A stretch of 64,000 bases of DNA from Pontixanthobacter rizhaonensis (lineage in GTDB: Bacteria; Pseudomonadota; Alphaproteobacteria; Sphingomonadales; Sphingomonadaceae), in assembly GCF_012972675.1 (NCBI RefSeq), contig NZ_JABCRE010000004.1:22789-86788 (forward strand). Direction: 5' to 3'. Under the pieces are notes generated by a model. That model saw only the letters and a list, made by a program, of their open reading frames with translations, was not told the origin of the DNA and made no database searches. Positions 1 to 8,823 of this stretch are shown here, one piece after another. The translations under genes and the position numbers were made by a program. Position 1 is the stretch's first letter, and each line of letters starts with the position of its first letter.

Positions 1-141
1 TTGGCGGTCTTCGGCAAACTTCTTTTGCTCATCCGCAGGCATGGCCGCCGCGGCGTTTGCGGAAGGTTGCGCGATGGCCGGCGAGGAGGAGATCGCACTC
101 GCGAGCAATGCCGCGGCCAGCGCATTTTTCAAAAATGTCAT
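1..141 (-). CDS. Exported protein, N-terminal part only (runs off the window)
   Basis: Not reported by simple ORF length because the window edge cuts it. The ATG at 141 follows an AAGGG ribosome-binding site and lies 18 bases after the stop of the TonB receptor, so the two are probably cotranscribed. The first 47 residues show a lysine, an alanine-rich hydrophobic stretch and a signal peptidase site after SSPAIA, so the product is exported to the periplasm. The mature N-terminus (MPADEQKKFAEDRQ) resembles my memory of DUF6607 proteins that often follow haem-type TonB receptors in sphingomonads. That family assignment is a guess from very little sequence; the export signal is clear. Confidence 0.6.
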   Translation of the reverse strand, partial: MTFLKNALAAALLASAISSSPAIAQPSANAAAAMPADEQKKFAEDRQ

Positions 142-159
142 GACTTTATCCCTTGGTTA

Positions 160-2415
160 TTAGAATTGGAAACTGAGCGAAACGCTGGCGTTGCGGCCCG
201 GCTGGGTGAACGCACCTGTAATGGTGGATGTGGCCGCCAATCCCCGGACATCGCTCCAGTAAGAATATTTCTTGTCAGCGATGTTGAAGATACCGGCCCG
301 CAGGGTCAGCTGCTGCGCCACACGGACAAAGGCTGTGGCGTCGAAAATGAAGAATTCGTCTGGACGGAAACAGTCGCTTGTATTGCAAACGCCAACGGTT
401 TCGCTGGCAGGCTTTTGCGCATTGTAAGTTGTGATAAATTCCGCACCGAAGCGGTCGCCGGGATCACGATACCCTATCCCCAAAACTGCATTCAGCGGGT
501 CAATTGTCGATAGAGACGCATCGGCAGATCCGGGCGAGATGACATCGCCATCTGCAAGAGCCATTGCAAAGCGGGCGCGGAAGCCATTGTCCGCCTGATA
601 AGAAGCCTTCGCCTCAATCCCGTTTACAGTCACGCTGTCCAGATTGATAAACTGGAACACAGAAGGATCTGCGGGTGTGCCGGTGCCGCTGATCACCTCT
701 TGGCTAATGAAATTGTCATAGTCCGCGACAAAGCCGGTCAGCGTTAGGGTGATGTCATCTGAAGCATAACGAATGCCAAGCTCGAAGGATTCGCTTGTTT
801 CCGGCGCCAGATCAGGATTGGGTGCGGAGGTGTAGCCGAAGGCGAGGTTCTCGAAGAAGTTGTTTACTTGTGTCGGTGTCGGGGCTCTGAAACCTTGTGC
901 ATAATTCCCGAAGATACGCACCTCACCGCCGAGCTTGAGTACGGCACCAACCTTGGGCGAAAGGCGCGATCCGTCTTGGCCGGTGGCTGTGAATGTTGGC
1001 AGCAATGGATCATCGGTCGGGTTCAGATCATAGAAATCAAACCGCAGCGCGGGGTAGAGCGTAAATGTCCCATCCCCCACTTCAATAGCATCACCGACAA
1101 AAAACCCGCCAAGTGTGAAATCGGTGACAGGGAACGCACGGGCGGGGAAGGTTTCGCCAAAGGGCGGTTCAACACCGTCGCGCAGACCTTCTTGTTTGGT
1201 CCAGCTGACATCACCGCCAAAGGTGAGCGTGTGCTGGATGCTGCCTGTATTGAAGCTGGATCGGAAATCTGCTGCCGCGCCATATACGCGGTTGTCAAAC
1301 GTGTTCAGACGTTCACGATCCGGGCGGGGTCGGGCGCCTGTTGGGGAACGGTCTTCGTCGGCAAACTGGGTATCATTGCCATCCTGATAATATGCCGCGA
1401 CATGAGCGTAATCGATCAGGCCGTCGCCTTCTGTGTCTGCTTGCCATGTCCAATCGGCTGAAGCTCTGGTGCGTTCCGTTGTGTCCGTCGCGGTAAGGCT
1501 ATCGACAATCCAGCTAGGCGTGGGGCCGAACAGGAAGACGGGGCCGCGGCCTGAGAGAATGTCCGAAAACACCTCTCGCTCCAGATATTCGCCGGTTAGC
1601 CGAACGCGGTGATTGCCATTATTCCACACCAGCTTGCCAAGGAAAGCGTTGGACTCGCCATCTTGCGGATTGGGGGTTGTACGGGTGGGGCCTTCGGCAT
1701 CAATTGATCCTGTATTGTCCAGTTCACTGAAATCGCGCCGCGAATATGCCAGCATTGCAGAGAAATTACCTGCCGCACCGGCGATAGCGATCGTTTCAGC
1801 AAACTCATCATCGGCGGAGCTGTATTGTGCGCGCGCCAGGCCGCCGTAATTTTCACCCGGCTGGATTAAATCGTCAGGGTCCGAAGTGGTGAAACTGATT
1901 GCCCCTGCCAGCCCGTCACTGCCGTAAAAGGCGGAAGCAGGTCCGCGCAGAATCTCGACCGATTTGATCAGGCTGACATCCGCCGCATTGCCGCGGCCGA
2001 CATCTTGTGCCCCGAAGCTGAAACCTTGCGGAGCTCTGATACCATCGACTTGGATGAGGACCCGGTTTCCGCCAATCCCGCGAATGTTAAAGTCTTCATT
2101 TCCTGCCCGGCCAGTGGTGCCAAGTGCTGCGCCAAAGCGGGCGGGCGCGCGGCGAACGGTGACGCCGGGCTCAAAACGCACCAGATCGCGAATATCCGTG
2201 ACCAGCCCATCAGCAATCGCTTCTGCATCAATCACAGTTACTGTCGCAGGAGCGTCTTCTATTTCAAGGGGAGCGCGGGTTGCGGTCACAGTAATGGAGG
2301 CCTCTCCCTCCTTGGCGGCTTGGGCGGTGTCATCGGCCGATGCGGCGCCAGACCAACAGATGGCAGCTAGGCTGGCAGCTGCGATCGCCAGATGAGAGAT
2401 TTCTACTTTTTGCAC
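160..2415 (-). CDS. TonB-dependent receptor, haemoglobin/haem family
   Basis: Outer-membrane, TonB-energised importer, 751 residues, normal for the family. A signal peptide ends near residue 27. The plug domain follows (EIEDAPATVTVIDAEAI onward, with NIRGIGGNRVLIQVDGIRAP), then a 22-strand barrel ending in the aromatic terminus SVSLSFQF. The FRAP and NPDL motifs of haem/haemoglobin receptors are present (FRAPTPTQ about residue 519, NPDL about residue 542), but no histidine lies between them, although one usually acts as haem ligand there. A Fur-type box sits just upstream, so iron repression is likely. An exported protein follows in the same operon. The ligand could be haem, haemoglobin or another iron complex. 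Confidence 0.85.
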   Translation of the reverse strand: MQKVEISHLAIAAASLAAICWSGAASADDTAQAAKEGEASITVTATRAPLEIEDAPATVTVIDAEAIADGLVTDIRDLVRFEPGVTVRRAPARFGAALGTTGRAGNEDFNIRGIGGNRVLIQVDGIRAPQGFSFGAQDVGRGNAADVSLIKSVEILRGPASAFYGSDGLAGAISFTTSDPDDLIQPGENYGGLARAQYSSADDEFAETIAIAGAAGNFSAMLAYSRRDFSELDNTGSIDAEGPTRTTPNPQDGESNAFLGKLVWNNGNHRVRLTGEYLEREVFSDILSGRGPVFLFGPTPSWIVDSLTATDTTERTRASADWTWQADTEGDGLIDYAHVAAYYQDGNDTQFADEDRSPTGARPRPDRERLNTFDNRVYGAAADFRSSFNTGSIQHTLTFGGDVSWTKQEGLRDGVEPPFGETFPARAFPVTDFTLGGFFVGDAIEVGDGTFTLYPALRFDFYDLNPTDDPLLPTFTATGQDGSRLSPKVGAVLKLGGEVRIFGNYAQGFRAPTPTQVNNFFENLAFGYTSAPNPDLAPETSESFELGIRYASDDITLTLTGFVADYDNFISQEVISGTGTPADPSVFQFINLDSVTVNGIEAKASYQADNGFRARFAMALADGDVISPGSADASLSTIDPLNAVLGIGYRDPGDRFGAEFITTYNAQKPASETVGVCNTSDCFRPDEFFIFDATAFVRVAQQLTLRAGIFNIADKKYSYWSDVRGLAATSTITGAFTQPGRNASVSLSFQF

Positions 2416-2443
2416 GGAAGTACCCCTTCTTCGACTCGATACT

Positions 2444-2462
2444 AATGCGAGTCATTTGCATT
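2444..2462. promoter_or_regulatory. Fur-box-like palindrome
   Basis: AATGCGAGTCATTTGCATT matches the general Fur pattern: the two 9-base halves agree at 7 of 9 positions around a central C. It is nested in a wider perfect 8-base inverted repeat (ACTAATGC at 2441-2448, GCATTAGT at 2464-2471). It lies 28 bases before the receptor start and in the shared intergenic region with the divergent TIR gene, so it could affect both directions. Binding by Fur is inferred from sequence alone. Confidence 0.65.
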
Positions 2463-2543
2463 AGCATTAGTGAAGTAGGGCGAGCTTTGTCAAAGGGGAT
2501 GTGAAGAAATGCCCAAGCCAGCGTGATGCGCGCTGCCATCTGA

Positions 2544-4181
2544 GTGCTTGACTCCTCTCCGGTTGATCGGCTTCCTGTCGTATCAGGGCATTGGGGGGTG
2601 TTTTTGTCTGACGGGGTGAATAATAATTCTGAACCAAAGGGCCGTTTCCGCGCTTTCGTCAGCTATAGTCATGCCGATAAGGCAGCTGCCCAGCGGTTTC
2701 ATCGTAAGCTTGAGACATACCGGCTGCCTGCACATTTGCGCGAGACAGCCGCAGCGATAGAGCCCGATGGCCGAGTGGGTGCAATCTTCCGTGACCGAGA
2801 GGATCTACCCGCCGCGCAAGACCTGACCGAAAGCGTGAAAGAGGCGCTGTCCCAATCAGCCGCATTGGTGGTCCTATGCTCCCCCGATGCGCAGCAATCC
2901 CCTTGGGTAGCGCGAGAAATCGAGCTGTTCCGGGAATTACATCCGGACAGGCCGATCTTGGCGGCTTTACTGCGCGGCGAACCGGAACAGGCATTTCCAG
3001 AGCCGCTCCGCCAAGGGCGCGAACCGCTTGCCGCCGATTTGCGCAAGCAGGGGGACGGCGCCCGACTGGGCTTTCTAAAGGTGGTGGCGGGCATCGCGGG
3101 GGTGCCGCTTGACGCACTGATCAATCGGGATGCGCAGCGCCGCGTCCGCCGTGTGACCGCGATCACAGTAACTGCTGTCGCGGCGATGGTAGTGATGGCC
3201 TTGATGACAACATTCGCCCTCCAATCCCGCAATGAAGCGCAGGTCCAAAGGCAGGAAGCTGAGGGCGTGATTGAATTCATGATGACGGACTTGCGGACCG
3301 ATTTGCGGGCGGTTGGCCGGCTGGATGTGATGAAGGCCGTGAACGCGCGTGCCGCGCAGTTTTACAATAGCCAAGGCGATCTCGGTGATCTGCCAACCGA
3401 CAGCGCTCTGCGCTGGGCCCGTATTCTGCATGCAGAAGGGGAGGATCAACTGAGCGTCGATGACCGACAAGGCGCTCTGGATTCTTTTGGGAACGCACAC
3501 ACGGTTACACAGGAAGCGTTGGACGCAAAACCCGCCAATCCAGAGGCTCTCTACACCCATGCCCAAAGCGAATATTGGCTGGGCGCAGTCTATTTTGAAA
3601 TGGGGCAAGTTCCCAAAGCGATGCCGCATTTTCACGCGTATCGGGACGTGGCATATCGGCTTCTAAAGGTCGCACCAGAAGCCGATCGGAGCAAGCGTGA
3701 GGTGGGCTTTGCCGAGGGCAATGTGTGCGCAATGGCCTTGCAAGAGCCCGTCCGTCCGCAAGTCGCGCTGACCGCTTGCCGTAAGGCCACGCGCCAGATC
3801 GAAAGTCTGCACTCAGCGAATACGCCCAGCACTCAGCTCAAAAGCGAGCTGGCAAATAGATATGCGTGGGATGCAGATTCGTCTTATGCCGCGGGAGACA
3901 GCGAAAACGCCGTTTTGCTTCGGCAACGGCAGCTTGGTCTCATCCAAGAGGCTATCGCAATTGAACCGGATTCCGCAGAATTGAAGCAGAACCTGATGTT
4001 GGCCGAACTGAGCCTTGGTGAATTGTACCATAAATTGGAAGACCCCGGTGCCGCCAAGCAATTGGCTCTCCGCGCGCAAACAAGGGCAGCAAAGTTAAAA
4101 ATCCTCGACCCTGACAACGCGAAATGGCGTGTCTGGAGTGACCGAATTCAGAGACTCATCGAAACCCTAGAAGGAGAATAG
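2544..4181 (+). CDS. TIR-domain protein with transmembrane helix and TPR-like C-terminus
   Basis: Residues about 34-190 form a TIR fold: RFRAFVSYSHADK at the first strand, IFRDREDLPAAQDL in the loop, and ALVVLCSPDAQQSPWVAREIE, where Glu125 is a candidate NADase glutamate. A single membrane helix follows at about residues 203-226 (AITVTAVAAMVVMALMTTFAL), then a mostly helical region with TPR-like repeats to the end. TIR domains in bacteria often hydrolyse NAD+ or make cyclic ADP-ribose signals; activity here is inference. The start is uncertain: GTG 2544 gives the longest form, while GTG 2598 or TTG 2604, next to a GGGGGG tract, would remove about 20 poorly conserved residues. First gene of a tight three-gene cassette; the next gene starts 1 base after its stop. 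Confidence 0.8.
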   Translation: MLDSSPVDRLPVVSGHWGVFLSDGVNNNSEPKGRFRAFVSYSHADKAAAQRFHRKLETYRLPAHLRETAAAIEPDGRVGAIFRDREDLPAAQDLTESVKEALSQSAALVVLCSPDAQQSPWVAREIELFRELHPDRPILAALLRGEPEQAFPEPLRQGREPLAADLRKQGDGARLGFLKVVAGIAGVPLDALINRDAQRRVRRVTAITVTAVAAMVVMALMTTFALQSRNEAQVQRQEAEGVIEFMMTDLRTDLRAVGRLDVMKAVNARAAQFYNSQGDLGDLPTDSALRWARILHAEGEDQLSVDDRQGALDSFGNAHTVTQEALDAKPANPEALYTHAQSEYWLGAVYFEMGQVPKAMPHFHAYRDVAYRLLKVAPEADRSKREVGFAEGNVCAMALQEPVRPQVALTACRKATRQIESLHSANTPSTQLKSELANRYAWDADSSYAAGDSENAVLLRQRQLGLIQEAIAIEPDSAELKQNLMLAELSLGELYHKLEDPGAAKQLALRAQTRAAKLKILDPDNAKWRVWSDRIQRLIETLEGE

Positions 4182-4182
4182 A

Positions 4183-4806
4183 ATGCCCCGTGGAGGATAT
4201 GAACAGCACCGGATTAATCACGATCGACCGACCCGTGAAACTCCGGAACACAGTGCGACTATCAAGTTAGATTTCGAAGCCGAAGCGTCACCGGGTAGAA
4301 TTATTTTTACATCAGGTCTTACCACTGGACCCGAAAAACCCGTCACTTTGCTCGCTAAGAATAATGGCAAAGTTGCGAGTATCAACGTCCGCAAAAACTG
4401 TGTCATCAATCTGGTTTTGGACCATATCGACTGTGATGGTAACGAGAAATGGTGGCGGTTTTCGAACCAGTATGATGCCATTACCACGAAAGAAGAATTA
4501 CGAGATTTCTATGGCAAATTAAAATATCTGCCTGACGAAGCTATTACTCACCCAGATAACGATGACATCATCCTTGGCTATCGAAAAGTGTCCTTCGTCA
4601 TAAAGCACAATAGAGACGGTCGAATGGGATCATCACACGGATTCAGCATCAATATCGACCTCTTGCAGTCGGACCCTGATAGCAATCCAGATGATTGGGA
4701 GTGGCTACCCATAACAATTGATCCAGAGATTAAAAACCCACCTGGCGGCGGCAATGACACGCTGTTTGATGGGGGCGCACCAGACAAACAGGTACCCTTT
4801 ATTTGA
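4183..4806 (+). CDS. Unrecognised 207-residue protein of the TIR/SLOG cassette
   Basis: I do not recognise this family. The protein has no signal peptide or membrane helix, is rich in charged and polar residues, and looks like a mixed alpha/beta cytosolic protein with several short beta-strand candidates (SATIKLDFEAE, GRIIFTSG, NCVINLVLDHI, KVSFVIKH). The C-terminus is a proline/glycine-rich tail (NPPGGGNDTLFDGGAPD). The ATG follows GGAG in the TIR gene end, and its stop overlaps the TTG start of the next gene, so translation is coupled. By eye its codons are more AT-rich than those of both neighbours, which suggests a different history. Position between a TIR protein and a SLOG-like protein suggests a partner or sensor role, but no function can be assigned. 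Confidence 0.65.
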   Translation: MPRGGYEQHRINHDRPTRETPEHSATIKLDFEAEASPGRIIFTSGLTTGPEKPVTLLAKNNGKVASINVRKNCVINLVLDHIDCDGNEKWWRFSNQYDAITTKEELRDFYGKLKYLPDEAITHPDNDDIILGYRKVSFVIKHNRDGRMGSSHGFSINIDLLQSDPDSNPDDWEWLPITIDPEIKNPPGGGNDTLFDGGAPDKQVPFI

Positions 4807-6182
4807 TTCGCACAATGAACAACCCATACCCCCACATCATTCGCCTTGCGCGTTCGGGTTCGCCCGGACGTGCTTGGTCTATGATGGCGGAACACGGGCT
4901 GCTTGATTCCGACACAGACCAGCGCGCGCTGACATTGCAGGCGCGGCTGGTGAAGGATCAGGCGAAACGGGCTAACGGTGCTGAGCGGGTCCGGCTATTC
5001 AGCGAGTCTGCGGCGCTCTATGCCAAAGCCGGGGCGCTGGATGATGGCAGCTATCCCCTGATTAATGCGGCCTCGCTCTCCTTGCTGGCGGGCAAGCCTG
5101 CACAATCCCAAAAACTCGCCCGCGATGTGCTCGCGGCGCTGGATGCTAACCCTGATGAAGCGGAAACACCCTATTGGCTTGGCGCCACCCGTGCGGAGGC
5201 GCTGTTGCTGCTCGGCGATGAACTGGGCGCGCGGCGGGCGTTGCGGCAAGCTGTCGACAGGCAACCGGCAGCGTATCAGGATCATGCGGCCACGCTGGGC
5301 CAGTTTGAGCTGCTCTGTCAGGAGCTGAATATTGACAGCGCATGGCTTGATCAAATTCGTCCGCCTAAGGTCATTCAATTTTGCGGCCTCATGCACACAG
5401 ATGCGCATGATGCCGCGGCACAGGATGAAATCGCGTCTTTTCTTGAGCGTGAGAATATCGGTTTCGGTTACGGAGCGTTGGCTGCGGGCGCGGATATCTG
5501 GATTGCCGAAGCCTTGCTGGAACGCGGCGGGGAACTCCACGCCGTCTTACCGTGCGAACCCGCAGCTTTTCGCGAGCATTCGGTCACGGCAGTCGATTTT
5601 TCATGGGGCGACAGGTTTGACCGACTGATGGATCAGGCAGATGGCTTCACCGCATTGAGCGACGCGGTCGTTCCAGGGGCTGCAGCTGTGCGGCGGGGAG
5701 ATGAAACAGCCGTTGGTATGGCACTGCATCATGCCGCGTCCTTGCGGACGGAATTCAAGCGCTTGCGGGTTATGGGCAGCAGTGATGCGCAACCATTGTT
5801 AAGCGACGCCACCACTGTGTTGAAAGCGCGCCGGATAGGTGATGGGCATGGGCCAACCCGATTGCCTGACCATCCCGCCGTGCCCGTTATGGCTACGGGG
5901 CAGGGTATCGCCCAGTTTGGCACAATGGCGGAAGCTTATCGCGCATCGCAAGATAGCCGCGAACCAGCAGTACTCGGTTACGCGATCATTCAAGACGCGG
6001 GACTGTCGTCGTTTGAGAAACAGCGCCTGACTGCCATGCTCGACTGCGCAGAAAAGGGACAAAGCCTTGCTACACAGGCCGCTGCGTTCGCTTTGAAAAG
6101 CGAAGATACTTCCGTGAATGTGGAAGTGGCGGGTGACATGCGGTGGAGCGGCGGCATCATGCCGTTATTCGCGATTAGCTGA
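4803..6182 (+). CDS. TPR protein with SLOG-like (TRAFs-binding/DUF4071-type) domain
   Basis: The first 180 residues are helical TPR-like repeats (AASLSLLAGKPAQSQKLA, AEALLLLGDELGARRALRQA). A Rossmann-like segment follows at about 188-290: VIQFCGLMHTD, then GYGALAAGADIWIAEALLERG, then LHAVLPCEPAAF. This resembles SLOG-type nucleotide-sensing domains and the TRAFs-binding proteins seen beside TIR proteins; the match is from memory. The start is TTG 4803, overlapping the previous stop by 4 bases, or ATG 4815. The C-terminal 150 residues are not recognised. Probably cytosolic. Translational coupling with the two upstream genes suggests one complex or pathway. Confidence 0.65.
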   Translation: MIRTMNNPYPHIIRLARSGSPGRAWSMMAEHGLLDSDTDQRALTLQARLVKDQAKRANGAERVRLFSESAALYAKAGALDDGSYPLINAASLSLLAGKPAQSQKLARDVLAALDANPDEAETPYWLGATRAEALLLLGDELGARRALRQAVDRQPAAYQDHAATLGQFELLCQELNIDSAWLDQIRPPKVIQFCGLMHTDAHDAAAQDEIASFLERENIGFGYGALAAGADIWIAEALLERGGELHAVLPCEPAAFREHSVTAVDFSWGDRFDRLMDQADGFTALSDAVVPGAAAVRRGDETAVGMALHHAASLRTEFKRLRVMGSSDAQPLLSDATTVLKARRIGDGHGPTRLPDHPAVPVMATGQGIAQFGTMAEAYRASQDSREPAVLGYAIIQDAGLSSFEKQRLTAMLDCAEKGQSLATQAAAFALKSEDTSVNVEVAGDMRWSGGIMPLFAIS

Positions 6183-6185
6183 GGG

Positions 6186-6869
6186 TTAGACCACCATATC
6201 TTCCAGCATGCGCCGGGATGTTATGGTCCAGTGTTTTTTCGATTTCGTCAGGCCGCCGACCTTGCACAGATCGCTGATCGCGCGTGATGCCGTTTCGCGG
6301 GCAGTCTGTGTTCTGACACCTAGCGCCGTCACGACCGGCGCCGGGGTGATCATCCCCGTGCTATCCGCCATATCCAGTAACGCCTGATAGACCCTGCCAT
6401 ATGCAGTTAGCGTGACGTGGGCCGCCATCTGGCCCAGAACATTGCTTAACTGCTGCGCAAACAGGCTGGCTAAGCCCAGCCCGACACCGGAATGGTCTTG
6501 AGCGAGCGTGCGCAACTGGGCGGTACCAATCACGATCATTTCCACTGCGTCTTGCGTTACCAACTCAACACTATGTTCGCAGATGTTGGGGAAGGCACCA
6601 ACTACCTCGCCTGTCTCGACCGTCGCGATTTGGGTATATTGCCCATCTTCGCTGAGCGCGCGCATACCAATGGCGCCCGAAATCACGAAGCGGCAGTCGG
6701 CGGAGGGATCGCCCTGAAAGGCCAGCGTGGTTGCTGCCGGAGCGGTCACCATTGTCAGGGTTTCCCGCACGATGGACGCGGTTGATGTGTCGCATCCAAA
6801 CAGCTCTTGTAGAACCGATATTTGTTCCGCCTGATCCACCAAAGCCCCTGCTCTATCAGAGTATTTCAT
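6186..6869 (-). CDS. Crp/Fnr-family transcriptional regulator
   Basis: A 227-residue protein with the Crp/Fnr layout. The N-terminal cyclic-nucleotide-binding-like beta-barrel covers about residues 25-130 (LAFQGDPSADCRFVISGAIG, YTQIATVETGEVVGAF). A long dimer helix follows, then a C-terminal winged helix (VTALGVRTQTARETASRAISDL as recognition region). The clustered cysteines needed for an Fnr iron-sulfur cluster are missing, so it is not a classical oxygen sensor; the ligand is unknown. It converges on the SLOG-like gene with 3 bases between stops and is divergent from the dioxygenase at 6961, so either the cassette or the sulfonate-type genes could be its target. Confidence 0.85.
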   Translation of the reverse strand: MKYSDRAGALVDQAEQISVLQELFGCDTSTASIVRETLTMVTAPAATTLAFQGDPSADCRFVISGAIGMRALSEDGQYTQIATVETGEVVGAFPNICEHSVELVTQDAVEMIVIGTAQLRTLAQDHSGVGLGLASLFAQQLSNVLGQMAAHVTLTAYGRVYQALLDMADSTGMITPAPVVTALGVRTQTARETASRAISDLCKVGGLTKSKKHWTITSRRMLEDMVV

Positions 6870-6960
6870 GAGCCGATTGTCGCCGCACCGTCAACCGTGC
6901 AATTCCGCTGGCACCGTCACACTATTGACGCGGGATGCTGGTTAGGCGCAAGCGTTTGGC

Positions 6961-7905
6961 ATGAGCAACGCGGTCAGCACTTCCAGCACGAGCCTTAGCC
7001 ATCCTGCGACTTTCCTTCCGTCGGGCAGCCGTGATTTGGGCGCGTTCTTGTCCGCCAATCACGAATTAATTGCAGAAGCGCTGAACGCCAAAGGCGCGGT
7101 GCTGTTTCGCGATTTTAATGTGCCCGATCCTGCATATTTTGACGCCGCAGTTGAATTGTATGGGGGAGAGAATTTCGCCTATGCGAAGTCTCTCTCAAAC
7201 GCCGTGCGGGTGAATGTCACGCCGCGGGTGTTCACCGCGAATGAGGCGCCGCCAACGACCGAGATCTTTTTGCATCACGAAATGGCGCAAACACCGATCT
7301 ATCCCTCGAAGCTGTTCTTCTTTTGCGAGATTGCTGCGGAGGAGGGCGGTGCGACACCTCTCTGCCGTTCGGACTTGTTGGTCGAACGTCTGGAAGCAGA
7401 CACGCCAGACCTGATCGCGGCATTTCGTGAAAAGGGTGTTCGATATACCAATGTAATGCCCGCTGCTGACGATGCCGGATCGGGGCAAGGGCGCAGCTGG
7501 AAATCAACGCTCAGCGTCGGCAGCAAGGCTGATGCTGAAGCGCGGCTGGAAGATCTGGAGTATAGCTGGGATTGGCAGGCAGATGGTTCGCTGCGGGTGA
7601 CGACACCCCGCCTTGATGCTGTGCGAGATGTTGGCGGAGGCCGGAGTGCATTTTTCAACCAACTGATCGCGGCCTATCGCGGTTGGTCAGATAGCCGAAA
7701 CGAGGCCTCCCGTTCCATCACTTATGGCGATGGCAGCGCGATTGATCATGATAGCATGATGCAAGTGATCGCCGTCGCAGATGAGCTAACCTATGATCAC
7801 GCATGGCAAGCCGGTGATGTGGTGCTGGTCGACAATTATCTCGTCATGCATGGCCGCCGCCCTTTCGCTGGTAAGCGGCGCGTTCTGGCTTCCTTGCTAA
7901 GCTAG
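6961..7905 (+). CDS. TauD/TfdA-family Fe(II)/2-oxoglutarate dioxygenase
   Basis: A 314-residue cytosolic enzyme of the TauD/TfdA fold that resembles the plant clavaminate synthase-like protein At3g21360. The iron triad is visible as His105-x-Glu107 in LHHEMAQ and His297 in VMHGRRPF. The arginine for 2-oxoglutarate binding is probably in GKRRVLASL near the C-terminus. Other family stretches are PSKLFFFCEIAAEEGGATP and GDVVLVDNY. It converges with 3 bases of spacing on the aldo/keto reductase and the sulfoquinovosidase-like gene. Known TauD relatives release sulfite from sulfonates, and a dioxygenase of this superfamily (SqoD) is known to desulfonate sulfoquinovose. That substrate is inferred here from neighbours only; other hydroxylations are possible. 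Confidence 0.85.
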   Translation: MSNAVSTSSTSLSHPATFLPSGSRDLGAFLSANHELIAEALNAKGAVLFRDFNVPDPAYFDAAVELYGGENFAYAKSLSNAVRVNVTPRVFTANEAPPTTEIFLHHEMAQTPIYPSKLFFFCEIAAEEGGATPLCRSDLLVERLEADTPDLIAAFREKGVRYTNVMPAADDAGSGQGRSWKSTLSVGSKADAEARLEDLEYSWDWQADGSLRVTTPRLDAVRDVGGGRSAFFNQLIAAYRGWSDSRNEASRSITYGDGSAIDHDSMMQVIAVADELTYDHAWQAGDVVLVDNYLVMHGRRPFAGKRRVLASLLS

Positions 7906-7908
7906 CGC

Positions 7909-8823
7909 TTAGGGCAGGTTTTCGCCCATCGCGGCTTGCAGTACATCGTACCAAGCCTTGCGGGTCCAAGTGACTTTGTAAATATCAGCGGCCTCTGCAA
8001 TTCGGGCCGGCGTTTGGCTGCCGATAATGGGGATAGGCCGCGCTGGATGGGCTGCAATCCAGGAAAACGTCGCTGTTGCTCTGGAGACGCCGAAGCCTTC
8101 CGCCACGCGATCCAGCACGCTGGCGACAGCTTTTTCGCGATCGGTTTCAGGGGCGGCGATCCGTCCACCGCCGAGCGGAGACCACGCCATAACGGCCAGG
8201 GAATGCTGCATCGCTTGATCAAATTCACCGTTTTGCAATGGATTAAGATGAAGCGGTGAGAATTCCGGCTGTGTGCTGACCAGCGGAATGTTCATCGCAT
8301 CACGCAAGGCATCAATCTGAGCAGACGTGAAATTGGACACGCCAACGGCGCCCACTTTGCCAGAACTAACGGCCGTTTGTAGCGCCTCTGCCAGCTCTGT
8401 TGGATGGGTTAGTATGTCGGGCCGGTGTACTTGCCACAGATCAATATGATCCACGCCGAGCCTAGCCAGCGATGCATCAATGGCTGCCGCAATATACTCG
8501 CGTGACGAGTTGTAGGGCGTCCCCAGGACAATCCCACCTTTAGATGCCAGCACCATCCGGCCGCGTAGTTCCGGCGCGTCCGCAAATACTTTACCCAGCA
8601 AAGCCTCTGAATGGCCAAATCCAGCAGGCATATCGCAGCCATAAATATCTGCTGTATCGAAGAAGGTGATACCGGCATCAAATGCAGCATCAATGCGCGC
8701 CCGGGCGGTTTGCAGATCAACATCACCGAACCGCCACATGCCCCATGCGACCGATGATACTTCGGGACCGCCTGCGTACAAAATCCGCGTTTTCGGCAGG
8801 GCGGGCAACAATTGATCAGTCAT
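7909..8823 (-). CDS. Aldo/keto reductase (YdhF-like)
   Basis: A 304-residue NADPH-type aldo/keto reductase. The tetrad can be read: Asp and Tyr in FFDTADIYG, Lys in VLASKGG, His in WQVHRPD. Cofactor-binding parts GVSNFT, AWSPLGGG and IIGSQT follow in normal order. The start used is ATG 8823, whose ATGA overlaps the stop of the upstream GH31 gene; an ORF extension to 8958 is only read-through of that gene in another frame. Coupled translation with the GH31 enzyme suggests a shared pathway. In oxidative sulfoquinovose breakdown an aldo/keto reductase converts 6-dehydroglucose to glucose; that role is inferred from the neighbours. Confidence 0.88.
   Translation of the reverse strand: MTDQLLPALPKTRILYAGGPEVSSVAWGMWRFGDVDLQTARARIDAAFDAGITFFDTADIYGCDMPAGFGHSEALLGKVFADAPELRGRMVLASKGGIVLGTPYNSSREYIAAAIDASLARLGVDHIDLWQVHRPDILTHPTELAEALQTAVSSGKVGAVGVSNFTSAQIDALRDAMNIPLVSTQPEFSPLHLNPLQNGEFDQAMQHSLAVMAWSPLGGGRIAAPETDREKAVASVLDRVAEGFGVSRATATFSWIAAHPARPIPIIGSQTPARIAEAADIYKVTWTRKAWYDVLQAAMGENLP

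Noticed and set aside
1..513. Long plus-strand ORF at the window start
   Set aside because: It lies opposite the TonB receptor end and the signal-peptide gene, both with clear family or export features; it is a shadow frame.
6186..6869. Oxygen-sensing Fnr with an Fe-S cluster
   Set aside because: The clustered cysteines are missing; it is kept as a Crp/Fnr-family regulator of unknown ligand.
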